A stretch of DNA of 64,000 bases from Branchiostoma belcheri (taxonomy: Eukaryota; Chordata; Leptocardii; Amphioxiformes; Branchiostomatidae), in NCBI RefSeq assembly GCF_001625305.1, contig NW_017804420.1:1290961-1354960 (forward strand). Direction: 5' to 3'. Below are positions 32,446 to 45,500 of this stretch, in pieces. The notes under the pieces were generated by a model. The model had not been told where the DNA came from. It was given only the letters and a program-made list of their open reading frames with translations, and did not search any database. A program made the position numbers and the translations under genes. How positions within the stretch are numbered: position 1 is the stretch's first letter; each line of letters opens with the position of its first letter.

Positions 32446-32451
32446 AATAAA
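32446..32451 (+). terminator. Polyadenylation signal AATAAA of the STAND gene
   Basis: AATAAA begins 23 bp after the TAG at 32421-32423, which would give a very short 3' UTR. It sits in an A-rich run, so chance occurrence is possible. Confidence 0.5.
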
Positions 32452-33533
32452 GGTAGTCCCATACTTTTTCAGCTGTACTAAATGGTATTTGGGTTGAAGC
32501 TACAGAGAAAAGATCTTTAGGATGTCTTTTACTTCATTATACTAGTCTGACACATGACCTCAAGGTACCTTTTTAAACACTTGGTAAGAAAATTTACCAA
32601 ATTAAATTTCACATTCCTGTTCACTATTGCCAGAAATAAAATGTTCTTTATTGCAGTTGTTACTATCTTGCCCTTGATGTGGTGCAGTCAATTATTGAGA
32701 ATTGCAATTGAAAAAATCAACTAAAGAAATATAATTTTATACAACATTGTGACCATCAAATAACATATACACACTGCGCTGACATTTGTAATGAAAGAAT
32801 ATACACTTCCTAGCAAGCTTTACTATTCCCATTTGCTTCTTTCATAAATACAATCACAGCAAGCTTTATCACCTTAACATTTCTGCATTATAAAGGCAAA
32901 ACCTGGTACAATATGATTAAAACCTGTGTATAAATCCTATGAATCAACCCCCTGTTTTCATCTTCTACCAAGAATTAAGTATAAGCTGTGTTCACCAAAG
33001 GAGTTGCTACCTGTAGCCAAGTAAACATTATATACATAAGATACAAGTTGGCACCATATAAGTTCATCATTCATGACAACATGTTTAAGTCAGGGAAAAC
33101 AATTTCATCCAGTTCATTACTTTGAATTGTGCAGTTGACATGCTAGCAATTACTTGCACCATAATTTGAAAGAAAATCAACCTGAGATGATCCCAGATGT
33201 TTGACAGGTATACTTCGCCACAACATAACATAATTACTGTCATAATCACCATCTCATATACAACTGCAAAGTCACACACTATTGTAGAAAGCTTGCAAAA
33301 CACCTAAAAAGTATATACAAATTGCATCTACCAAAACCTTGGGAGGTTCCAGGTCCCAGCAAGTGTAATACTTCAAAATTGGTGATTATATCAAAACCCA
33401 GACAATTATGAATATTCCAGTTGATACATGAAGTCTACAGATTCTTTCTGACTGTCTTTCATAGTTCTACCTATGTACACATTTTTCTGCCATTAATAGT
33501 ATATCCACAATGCTTGATACACTCACACAATAT
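32452..33533 (-). other. Tail-to-tail intergenic region, presumed STOX 3' UTR
   Basis: No coding sequence. A minus-strand AATAAA (plus TTTATT at 32647-32652) is a candidate end for the STOX transcript, giving a 3' UTR of about 0.9 kb that stops some 200 bp from the end of the opposing gene. Confidence 0.45.
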
Positions 33534-36500
33534 CTACAGATTCCCTCCTACGCTCACTCTGGGACCGTGAGTACAACCAATGAATGGACCTCTCTCCTTC
33601 AGGAGCTGTTCAGGAGTCCTGGAGCGGGGAGACGACTTCATGCCCTGCCTGCCTGTCTCACTGTGCAAGCCTGTCCTGGTGGGGTTGTTCATGTCCATAC
33701 ACATGTTCTCCGTACTCAGACAGTTGAGTGCCTCTTTGCTCTCTCCCTTCTCCTCCACTTGCTCCATGTAGGGCCGTGGGAACCTGTTGTGCATCATGTA
33801 AGATGGATACGGCTTGACGAAGGGCCGGACAGGTTCGTTGCTGTCGTACTCTGATGCGAGACTGCGCCTGCTGCGAGTACCATCAGACATGGCCGCCTCC
33901 GAGGCAATGCTGTTGCGCGTGCGGGGCGAGTTAAACCCACTGTCCATGTCGCTGCCGTCAAACGACTCCGCTACCTGGAGCAAGAGCTGCTTCCTTCTCT
34001 GGTTGGTGAGCGAGTTTGGACGCGCCAGGCTTCGCTCAATCTCCTTCCTCAAGTCCTCAACTTCTCCATCGCTCTGGACTTCTGGGATTGCAGCGGCACC
34101 CCCTACACTGTACTGTGGATGCCTGCTGCTGTACTGTGGTTCCTGTGGATGCCACCTCTCTGCTGGGTAGCCATGACTCTGGCTGTAATCTGTAGTAGTG
34201 CAGGAGAAGTCGCTTGCGTGCCTGTGCCTGGTAACATTGTTCTGTGTATTTGCTCCATGGGGGTACTTTCTGTACTGTGCCTGTTGCCTCTCTAACTCCG
34301 AAAACGTTTCGCTCACCACGGTTCCATTGTCCGGGTACTCATAAGAGCTCGTGAACTGGTGTTCCTCTTCAAAGTGGTCCGGTTCACTGTAGATCTGCTG
34401 ATGGTTTTCAATCTCTGCATAGTAGTTCTGATCGAACATGTTCTGTGCCTGTTGGGGGTGCCTCATGTCATCACCAGTATTGCCAGTGCTGTACATGTGG
34501 ACGGGAACACGTGTTACTGAGCCGTCCCATGACACTGGCCTTGGTGTTCTTCTGAAAGTGTTCTGTGCACTTGCTGATGGTGGAACAGGCTCCTCAAAGT
34601 GAGTGTTTTCTGCATCAACAGTGAGTCTTTCTGTGTACGTGTGGTCAGGAATATCAGGCACTGCAGGGGCTGCCTCTGTGTCGTTGTTGGGTCTTGTATT
34701 CCCCTCGCTGACCCTTTGATGGACATGCTCAGGTGCATCTTCTGGAGTAGCTTCATGGGTGTCTTTCTCGTGCCTTCTACTGCGGTGTTTCCTGTGCCTT
34801 CGTTTTCTGTGCCTCTCATCACTGTGTTTGCTCTTGGGCTTTTCCTGAATAAACAATAATACGAAGACATACAATGTTTAAATGTTTTTAATACTCCTCA
34901 TAATTCTCTATCAGTGAACTACATGGAAGCCATGGCCTCAAAGGCAGCTGGCTATATTACATTGAATGACATGTTCTGGCTTTGCTTATCTAACTGAAAA
35001 CATTGTTTAAATCTATCTAGTGATGATGCCCCTACTTGGTGGTAGAGGGATGATAGTTCTAGGAAAAAACAAGTTTTTGAACACCTCAATGCTTAAACTA
35101 TTCCTTGTTCTCTTCTGAGCTGGTATTAGGTACTTAGTAGTAGGTACGTCCATCAGTGTATAAGTCATAGATCCTCACCTTCTCTTGTCCCTTATCGCCC
35201 TGGGAGTTATCCTGGTGGACGTCTGCAGTGACTGTCTGTGCAGTGCTCTGTCCCCGGTCCTGGAACTGCTTCTGTATCTCCAGGTTGTGTTTATGTAGGT
35301 TCTCCACCGTCAGCTCTGAGGGGCGGCGGTCACTCTGCTTCAGACAAGAACCCCTGCAGACAGAACTACAGTTAGATATTTGTCTTCACCATTCATCTAC
35401 TAATTCTTCACGGTAGAATGTCAAAGAATGACAAAGGAAAAGAGTGGCTTTTTTTAAGTAACAGTAGCATTAATCTGTCCATAACAAACCTAACAGATGC
35501 ATTCAGGTATTGATAAAACATGAAATAAGGATACATTGGTATAACAATTAAGAATGTACACTAGGAAGCAGTTTCTTTACCTCAACATGTCTTCTGGAGG
35601 GAACTGTCCTGAGAAGGTGGCATACTGCTTGGCTGGGCCCTTCCCATGATCCTTCTTGTTCTTGCTGGACCTCCCCCAGCGGAAAATCTTGATCCCAAAC
35701 AAGCGGAAGGACTTCTCGCTTCCATAATAATCCTGTAACACTTCTGTGGGTGATAAAGGGAATAGAATGTAAGTAAGCCTATTACTGTTTTGATATACAT
35801 GCATGTAATTCTAGAGTAGAAACACAGGTCAGAACCTGAAGAAGAAAACATGAACATAGCTATCCTTGGTGCTGATTGGCCATCAATCTACTTTTCTTGT
35901 GCCTCATTGGCTATTGCAAAACACTGTCCTTGGTGTTGATTGGCCGTCAATTTACTTTTGTAATGCCATATTGGCTATTGCAAAACTATCCTTGGTGCTG
36001 ATTGGCCATCAATTTACTTTCCTTGTGCCTTATTGGCTATTGCAACACTGTCCTTGGTGCTGATTGGCCATCAATTTACTTTCCTTGTGCCTTATTGGCT
36101 ATTGCAACACTGTCCTTGGTGCTGATTGGCCATCAATTTACTCTCCTAATGCCTTAACGGCAATTGCAACGCTGTCCATGGAGCTGATTTGCCATAATTT
36201 CTATTTGCTAGCCACCACTTAATACTGTCATTGATCCTCATTGGATGTTACCTTTCGGAGTGAGGTTGAAGCCTACACTCTTGCTCCGGCCCATCCTGTA
36301 AGACTCTGTTCTGCCCAGACTGGAGGAGCGGTCCTTCTCAGCTGGCACACGCATGGACTGACTACGCTTGAACTGGTACTTCTCCTCTGTAGGGAAAAGA
36401 GAGATTGGTGAAGTCCAGAGAAGAGTAAGCACCTTTTCATTGACTTTAGCAAATCTTATGTTAAAGGGGTGCCCTAGACACAGTGGACTAACAACTCACT

Positions 36501-39500
36501 ACCTGCCCCTACGGCCTGAGAAAGTCTATGGAATTACCTTTACCTTTAAAATCATATCCATTGATCAGAGGAAGGTCAATGACCCATGCCTTACCTGAGT
36601 GACTCCTGGTCTGAGCTGATCCTGCCTTCCTGTTTGACCCCTCATGACCTTCCGCTGGTACGGCCAACATGGGGACAACCTTCTCTGTGGGAGGGGGGAA
36701 GTACATGGGGTTCCTGGCCTCAGGAGGGCTGGGGAGTGAAGGCTGGGGGGCAGGCGGTGGGATGGTAGAGTACGGGGTGGGAGGGTTGGTGGCTGTGTAC
36801 GTCTCAGGGGTGACAATACGGTACTCTTCCCCATTGTGGTACACCTGGGAAGGAAGGAAGATTTTGGATATCATACATTACAAGACGGCATTTAACATTT
36901 ATTACACTGAAGTAGCAGTTTGGCTACCAATTCTTTGTTAATTATGAGGTTTGGCGGCAGGGAGAAGGTTAAAATTACAAAAAATATGTTATACACAAGA
37001 AACAATAGTACCAGTAGTACATAGAATTGCACTATGTCAACTTTCTGGTATGAAAACTGCATGAAAATAAAATCCTGTCTTTCTGATTATTTTTTTGAAT
37101 TTGAAATAAAGACAAAGGATTTGAAGACAACCACAGAAGAAGATGTTTAGTAAAAAATGACAACTGTAAACATTGCGCACAAACACCAACAATCCTTCTC
37201 TACAGTAGCCATCACAGAACAATGGAACAAATTGTCCTTTGTTGCTAATTTGCTAATGAGTCTCCCAGTGGGACCCATTAACACCTAATTAACCTTCTGA
37301 CTATCAAATAACGAAGAGTATGACTGTTGTAAACCGTTCAGGCCTGTAATTTTGTTGAGAGGTGGTATCAAGAGAATATAGACAACACTTTACAAAAGGT
37401 CAATTGGACTCTTAAACAATACATTTTATGTATGCTAATATACTGACATAAATGATGTCCTAAAAGTAAAAGGACTTGTTGTAAATCCACAGTATGCTCT
37501 GTGCAGGAAGACAGAACAGAGAGTTAGAATTTTGTTTTTAAACTGATACCTCGCTTTATTCTGTCTCTCCCATCTTTTAAACTGTGGTGATTATGAAAGA
37601 GACATTTTATGGCTGCTAGTGTTTTTGGACTGGTCCTTTATACAAGTAGGTGTTGCTGGAAGAGTCCATGCTTTCATAGGGAGATGGAGTGAAATATATC
37701 ATATTTGCTCGCAAATGTCATCCTCTCTAGTTACCTTTCTCTCCTTGATGAGTTCTCCCAGTAGCTCATGCAGGACGTCCTGGTCAGGCAGGGGAACTCC
37801 GCTGAACTTCTGCTGAAGATACTCTGCTATGTTGTCCTGAAACAACAACCCAGAATAAATATGGATATCTTTATTCAGAAATTATAAACAAAATTTTATA
37901 GACCACTGTTTCCCATATCCACTACATGTTGTGAGAGAAAATAATTGTCTATTGAACATTCCTTTTAAGCTTTTCTGCGCATAAATTGATCCTATTTTTT
38001 TTCACTGCAATGTAACAAAACTAACACTGGATTCTTCCTAAGTGTTACTTATTGCCTTCTTTCTGGATACATCAGATCTTATAAATCCTGGGTTGACTTC
38101 TAACATTTGTCTTCACTGAGAGGAAAGGATCACATGGCCTGTGTAACAGTCACGTGACATCAAAGGCATAACAGTCCTTTGAACCCAACCCAAATTGCCT
38201 CTTGACTTGATCCACCCGACCAAATCCTGGTGTATACAAGGCTCTCTCCTTACCCTAAGACTGTAACCTTTTACTCTGAGACTGTAAGCCTCAAATGGCA
38301 AAATGCTAAAGCTTATCTGCAAGAAGCGATGTTGATACTGGCAGTCACTCGTACAACAAGCAAAGAGGTTTTTAACAGCAAAATAATTTGCTTTTGGCTG
38401 CTCTTAATAAATGTCTGATGACTGTTCTATTTTGTAATAACCCAACATCAGTTGACTCATGCTGTGAAAACTTAACATTTTAACAAGTTCTTTTATGGCT
38501 TTGTACTCTCAGAATCTTTACCCTCACCACCAGAAAGATGTTCTGAAATCAGCTGTTAAAAAATCCCTATTTCCCCCCTCTGAGCACCACTTTGGCTAAT
38601 CCCAAGTGCTGAACATGGCGACATTTCCTGCCTTTTGAAGTGTAGAGAATGTGGCTCCCAAAGACCCACTTGTAAAGTCAACAGTTGATCCTAGAGGTTT
38701 AAATCAATGGGAATCAGTCCACAGATGACAGGAAGTACCGGCAGGGCTTGGGGTGGGTGGTGAGAGATGTTCTCACGTAGCATACAAATTTATACTGTTG
38801 GATTTTGTAAAAGAATAAAGAAAGGAAACAGGAGAATGAAAGAAAGAGTAAAGGAAGAGCTCAGAAAAGCACAAGAAATAACTATGCCTTCAAGTACCAG
38901 ACTTATCAACTTTTTCCTAGAACTATCGCTACTACCAAATATAGTAGAGGCATCATCACTAGATAGCTTGAAGCAGCGCTTACAGTTAGCTATGCAAAGG
39001 TTAAGGTGTACAGTAACAGCTGAGGTCGTTCAGTGTAATATAAACTGAGCCGCTTCTGGGCTGTGCATCTGCAAAACTGGTGTGTTGTGGGGTTGTACCA
39101 GCTATGCAGATATACAGATACAGCAGCTGGTGTGTTATGCCAGGTTATACACGTCATGTATATACCCTGGCTATACAGATATAGAAGATGCTGTGTTGCT
39201 CCAAATGGTAGTTATAGCTATACAGATATTATACAGAATATTATTTACCTGTGTTGCGACTCCTTTTCCATTGTTGAGCTCTGCGATGGTCTGACACAGG
39301 ACGTCAGGCAGGGGGATGAAGTGGGACTGAGACACGGGAGCCAGCTGCACCTGGCAAACATCACCTGCAGACACAGGGCACTGGGTTTAACCTTCAGCAT
39401 GATAAGGTAGTCATCTGGCACCACATTTGTATTCATTTTGAGGATCAGCAGCAGGGAGAAGGTTAGCAAATGGCTGAACTTCTTCAAACAGGAGCATTGA

Positions 39501-42500
39501 GAATTAATATCAGTCAACTGAAGTCAAAAGAGTCAGTTCAAGACATATAGGTAACAAAAGTTTGTAACATTGACCTGTTTACTTAGCTGAAACATTGATG
39601 ACATGTACCACAAATATTCAAGAAAGTCTGAAAAATTGTAAAATCTAACTAGTTCTGTCTTATCCCAACAGAACTTACTGACTAGGCAAAAAATGCAATT
39701 ACATGGAGAGATAATCCACCAAGCTAATGTGGACACATCAAACTTGTTACTATCTCCAAGGACCACGGAAGTCAAACTTACCTAGATCATTAGGCACTTA
39801 AAGAAAACAGGTTTCAAGGGAGAGATAACATTTGTCTTTTGGTAGACAAGTCTGACAGATAGCTCTTCAATTTCTTAAGGCTGCTCCACCCTTGATATAT
39901 AGACAGTGCCTTAAATATCAGCTAGTACACACCACTGTTTGCTACACTGGGCACTATGTTTGCAGAAAGCCTTGTTGTTCAGTAACATTGGAGCGGTAGG
40001 AAAGGGCTTTGATACTACTGTAGTATGCTTAATGAAAAAGATTAAGGCCTTCCTTTACCATAAAATAAGTATGAGAATTTAGGCACCCAATACAATTTCA
40101 GGGTGGCAATACAATAAATATTTTGCAAGAGCAAATATTTCTGTTAGTGATATTTTGTGGAATTTCTTATCACTTTTTTGTAATAATTTTATCCTACGTC
40201 TTGAAACATTTGAAATAACGACAGTCCAAAATCTTCCAAAAACAAGCAATGTGAGAAGGTCCTTTAATTTTTGTTACCACCACTACACAGCTAGAACCAG
40301 CCTATGATATGAAACAAGCAACTTTTTTTCCATCAGCTACATTACATTTTTTCCTCACAGATATCAGTATGCCATGGGAGAGTTCATTCAACTTACTTCA
40401 TTGAAAAAATTACCAGAAAATTGACCTATATTTGAAATCCAGTTTTCTTGCCTGAAATTGCTTCAGGTGACTTCAAATATCTAAGAAAGTTAACCTGAGA
40501 ACACGTCAACTAAGGAACAAAAGATGTGGAAAAGCTGTCCTGAAAAGACCTCCCCCGGCTAGGAGGTAAACACCTTTACAAGACTGTGTTTGCCAAAGTC
40601 GCCTCAATCCTTTAAGATGTTAAAGGTGAGACTACAGAAAAAGATAACTTAAACCCAAAGGGAGGTTTAGCTTTGGACTGAAATAGACACTGTAAGCTCT
40701 TCTTCTTAAGATGGACCCCACCCCGAGTTTTAAGTTGACAATGGATGTTTTTCTACCATACTGTGTTCCTGTATTTAATGTGGCTAAGTTGGGAAAAGAT
40801 CTTTCACTTCTCTGCCTGGGTAAGTGGCCTCAGAAACAGAAGCCTTTGTCCACATAATAACATCAACCATTGGCTGGTGGTTGGGAAGTAAGCCAATGTT
40901 AGCAGGCTTGCTACGGGCCATTTACAATGATATGCTTCAAGTGAGGAGGAACGATTTGCCTGTCAAGGACCGAGCCAAGCAACGCAACAGGCATGCATGA
41001 GAACATACCTTGGCAAAACATTGTATAATGATTTTTACTTGTACATGTAATCCACTTGTAAATGTTTAAAGACTTGGCAAAAAAAAGGTATTTAGTACAA
41101 TCCAATTTTCTATTGCCATTCTTTCTTGTTCTTCATCTAGCTACAACTAAAACAGCTCAAGATATAATGTTATGATTGCATATTGCATATGTACACATTT
41201 TCTAAAACATTGGACCACACAGTGTCGTCTACTCTAATGTAATCAACACCTGTACCTTTTAACACTTTCTAAATGTAAAAGCAAAAAGCCATGATAGTAA
41301 ATAGAAACTTGAGACAACCGAGGTCACCTTTTTTAAAAAAATGTGTATCAAAAGCTGGATATCACATGGCATCTAGTTAAACTAACCTAGAAATGTACCC
41401 TTTGTGGTGTATTCAATTAGCAAAGTAACCAAAACAGTGGAACAAATGTGGCTGTTTTGTACATCTAACAGAAAAATATGGTACGGCCTTTTCAAGAAGA
41501 GAGACACAAATACAAGCTTCAACCTTTGATGGCATACAAATGAAAAATCCTAGAGAGGTGATTGACTTGTGTCATAATTGGACTTGGAGTCATATTTTGC
41601 ATAAAATAGATATGTGAAGAAATATCTATGTTGGGGTCACTCTGTGGCTGTAAAAATCTGGTTACTTCTTTTTACATACAAAAAACATGTACTGCAGTAG
41701 GAATGTTATATCACAGACACTGAACTGTATTTTCTTAAAACTTCTGTGTCTTTACATGACAGAACTCGTGTATATTCCAGTCACAGCTATGTCAATCTAC
41801 CCAAGACCTTTTTGGTCTTGTAGTCAATATTATCTTTTGAACTGTGAGTCAATATCTAACCTGCCCAAGGATGTTGGACACCTCTGGGGAAAAGTCAACA
41901 GCAACACCTTTAACCTTTTTGGAAAAAAAGGAACATGTAAACTTGTTTGGAGTTTGAATTTAGGAAAGGCTGCATCAGAAAGTGCTTGAATTTGGTATCC
42001 TGCTTAGATGGTCCAGACCTGTTACTGATGGAGTTAACGTGAGCAAGATGGTTGGAGCCAACCAAACTGTTGTCCTCCCTGCACAGAACTGCACATACCA
42101 CAGTGCACTGAGCAGCAACCGCGTTTAGCCTCCTTTCAACAGAATAAGTCACCTGTTAACTCGGCAAACCAGGCAGCTATTTGCCCTCCACATCGCTGAC
42201 TTGTAGAAGTCCACATCTGAGGTGGTCGCACTATTGGCTTAGGGAAAACTAATTACCCAGGCAGCATACTTCATGTTGGGGCTGTTGTAATGTAAGGACA
42301 GTCTCTGAACCATAGGAAAACAACTATTTGCCCAGATCCCACTTTGTTCATGCATTGAACCATTAAAACCAACAACTGTATTTGATCAAATTCCATTTTC
42401 TTTTGTCTGTAGAGCATTCTTACCCAGGGTGCCTAGAAAAAATAACAAAGCTCTCAATAACAATCTCAAGGTCAACAATTCTAACTGGTACTTCAAAGTT

Positions 42501-45500
42501 CTGGAAAAATTTTGTTAGTGCATTTTCTCCATGGGTGGTTGTATCTCTAGCAGACACAGCTGCTAGTGCTATGGTTTTGAATTTAGCTCTCATTCTTTTG
42601 TATGTCTACTGGTATATTGCTGTAGGTTTGTGAATTTAAAACAACATTACCATATTATGGTAGCTGTGATGGAGCAACCCATGAACTAGATCATCAATCC
42701 TAGACAACATCAAAAGCCATCAGAATGCTACATAGTATGACAACGTTTGAAAGAATTCAATCCTGTGGGCTTCATATCCCAGCTACCTGCCTAATCCCTC
42801 TCTCTGCCACTGAGGACACCTGTTGGCAACACAAACACACTCGCACTGCTCCACAATAACACACAAACAGGTCCAGCCAGGGGGAACATTTTACCCAACC
42901 TCCCCCCAGTCTGCCCGGACAAAAAGGACTCCGTAACGACCGCTCTTCACACTTCTGAAGTGACTGCCCCATGTTTTTCCGTTGCTCTAGGTGATGTTCT
43001 ATTACCTCGCTCCTCCTTGTGTTCAGTCATTTGCCCAGGTGAAGAGTTAGACTGTACACAGGAAGCGACAACTCTGTCTCCATATTTACCTTTAGTTTAA
43101 GAAGGTACAAGCTGAATCAACAACCTTGAACCCTTTATGATAAAGCTGCATGTCATGCATGTTAGTACCTTTGACTTGCAACAACAGTCATAAACCTCAT
43201 GGTCTGCGAAGGTGTGTTAGCAGGAACATAAAGATGATGTAATATTTAGGTGAATGTATGGACAGCATCCTTGTTATAGAGGTCATCTCACTCCCCATAG
43301 GTACCGTGTTAATGATTAATGTTGTGAAGGGGGTCTCCTTCGTCTTGTTGTTGCAAGTATGGCATACTTGTCATAAAAGGTCAAAGAAGTACTACTACAT
43401 GTAGTCCATTTCACAATCCTTCTAAAACTCCAGATTTACAATAATGCCAACTGGACCGTCCACAAATGTGTCAGCATCGTACACTATCATGCTGCTGCAG
43501 CCTGGGAAGTTATACTGAATCAATTTTTAAATTTTACGTTGCACATACATGTAGGTCTACTACACAGATACTTCTACAGTTTGTTCCCTTAGATTGCTGG
43601 TCTTTCTAATTTGGTTTTTCATGCCAAAATAGTTCAGAAAAGAAAAGTGGTCTAAAGCCCTTCCTTCCCCTCCCTGCTCTAATGCAATTTATTCCATGTC
43701 AGTTGGCGTTACTAATCCTATCTAAGCCTTTGACTCTCACTATCCTACTTGTCTTTCACTGAGAGTTCAATGGGGTGTAACAGTATCTAGGAATCACCTT
43801 GTATGTACAAAACACTGTCAGGATGCACTTTTCGGAGTCCCCAAACTTGAGACTGCTAATAACCAGGTGTGCCCTGAGACTGCCCTCCGGTGTGACAACA
43901 CTGAGAATTTTCCTCTTCAATAAATGCCCTTCAGTCTAACCAGCAATGTAAACCACAATTTACAACAGCTATTTGCCTGTGTTTATAATATCTATACGCA
44001 CTTAGATCAAATTACAGGAAAAATTCCAGCCAGCATGGAGCAGTGTATCATCTATTTCGAAAATTTGTATCCATCATAAACAATTTTTTTAGTACAATAT
44101 ACTTTTTGAAATTTCCTTTCACATGAATGATTCAAGTCTGCCATGTCAACTTTGTTTGAGCAGCAATGAATGCAGGGACACAGAACTGCATCCTTGATAC
44201 GACCAGCCTTATGGTAACTCCCTTTGTCCCTGGGTCTCATTAGTATTCGTCGCACCGAAGTCAGCGTGGCGGCCGGTTCTACCCCTTTTATGTCCGCCCA
44301 ACCGTGTCCAGTCTGGGTCAGCTACAATTACCAACCAGGAGCCCCGCTGCCCTCTACAGATATACTGTAAACTGCCTAATGGAACTTTACAAACAAATGT
44401 GTAAATCACTTGAGTTTGTGGTTAAATAGTTTTCATATTTGTGTCCATGAAAACGAACTTCTATTCCTTTCTACCTGTATTGTTAAAGATATCTCAAAAG
44501 TGAAAAGGGACCCGCATATGATTTCTATTGAGCAGTTGGGTTTTCACTGATCCTTTGTTCGCATCCTACTGAAAACAGTAGAAGAGGTAATATGGTATTT
44601 TTTGGAAGGACATCTGCCTTTTTTGTGACTTCAACAAATACCTGTTCTGTCTTTTTTTTTTAAAGAACAGTAATCTTTAATGTTTAATGTTCTATACACA
44701 AAAATCATTGTCCCAACAAAAATGATTTCTTGCATGCAAAAGTCGTGCTGCTTTGTTGTAATTTTCTCAACATCAATTTTTTATATGAAGTATAGAAATT
44801 GACAGACATAAAGCTTGACTATACAGTGCAATCATTCCAACATTTTCTGATGTTATTCTGTAAAAAAAAACACTTTTAGCTTTTAACACTTTTAGTGGTA
44901 AAACGTGAAAAGAGAAAAGGGACAAAGAGTTCATCCTAAGTCCATTGGTGGCTGTTTACGTTACAGAATTCACACATACACAATGTAAAAGGTGTGAAAC
45001 ATTATGTTTCCCACCAGGGTGCTGGTTTGTACCACATTTCCTGACAAACCTTGTGTTTACATGCTAAGTTTCCCGGCTCTATGAATAATCAGCTGCTCGT
45101 TACCACATTGTCTTTCCATCTATCATCATTTCCTACAGACAGACCAGGTTCACAGACAGGTCAGCTTTGTTGTCCTTGGTGTTGTTCTTTTGTCTCCAGG
45201 TGAGTTATGATGATGAATGGGACAACATACGGGAGAAGTTTCGCAGGTAAAATCCTACCACCATGCTGTAAATCACATGGCACAAAACAGTGGGCCAAGG
45301 CTGCTAATATATGAGGGTCTGCATGGGGGGGTCCTGGCAACGGTTAACGGTAAATTCAGCAGGGCCAATAACGCTTAACGGTAAATTCAGGAGGGTCGGC
45401 AACGCTTAACGGTAAATTGACAGGCTTTTTTTTCGATCTGCACTCGCTTGTGAGAAAAGGTGACCACTGACAAAATTACGTAACGTTATACCTTACATGT

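Noticed and set aside
33510..34170. Long plus-strand ORFs (up to 118 codons) over 33.5-34.9 kb
   Set aside because: Shadows of the last STOX exon, which is strongly supported on the minus strand.
34514..34870. Second minus-strand frame (118 codons)
   Set aside because: Off-frame reading of the STOX last exon; it begins inside the intron.
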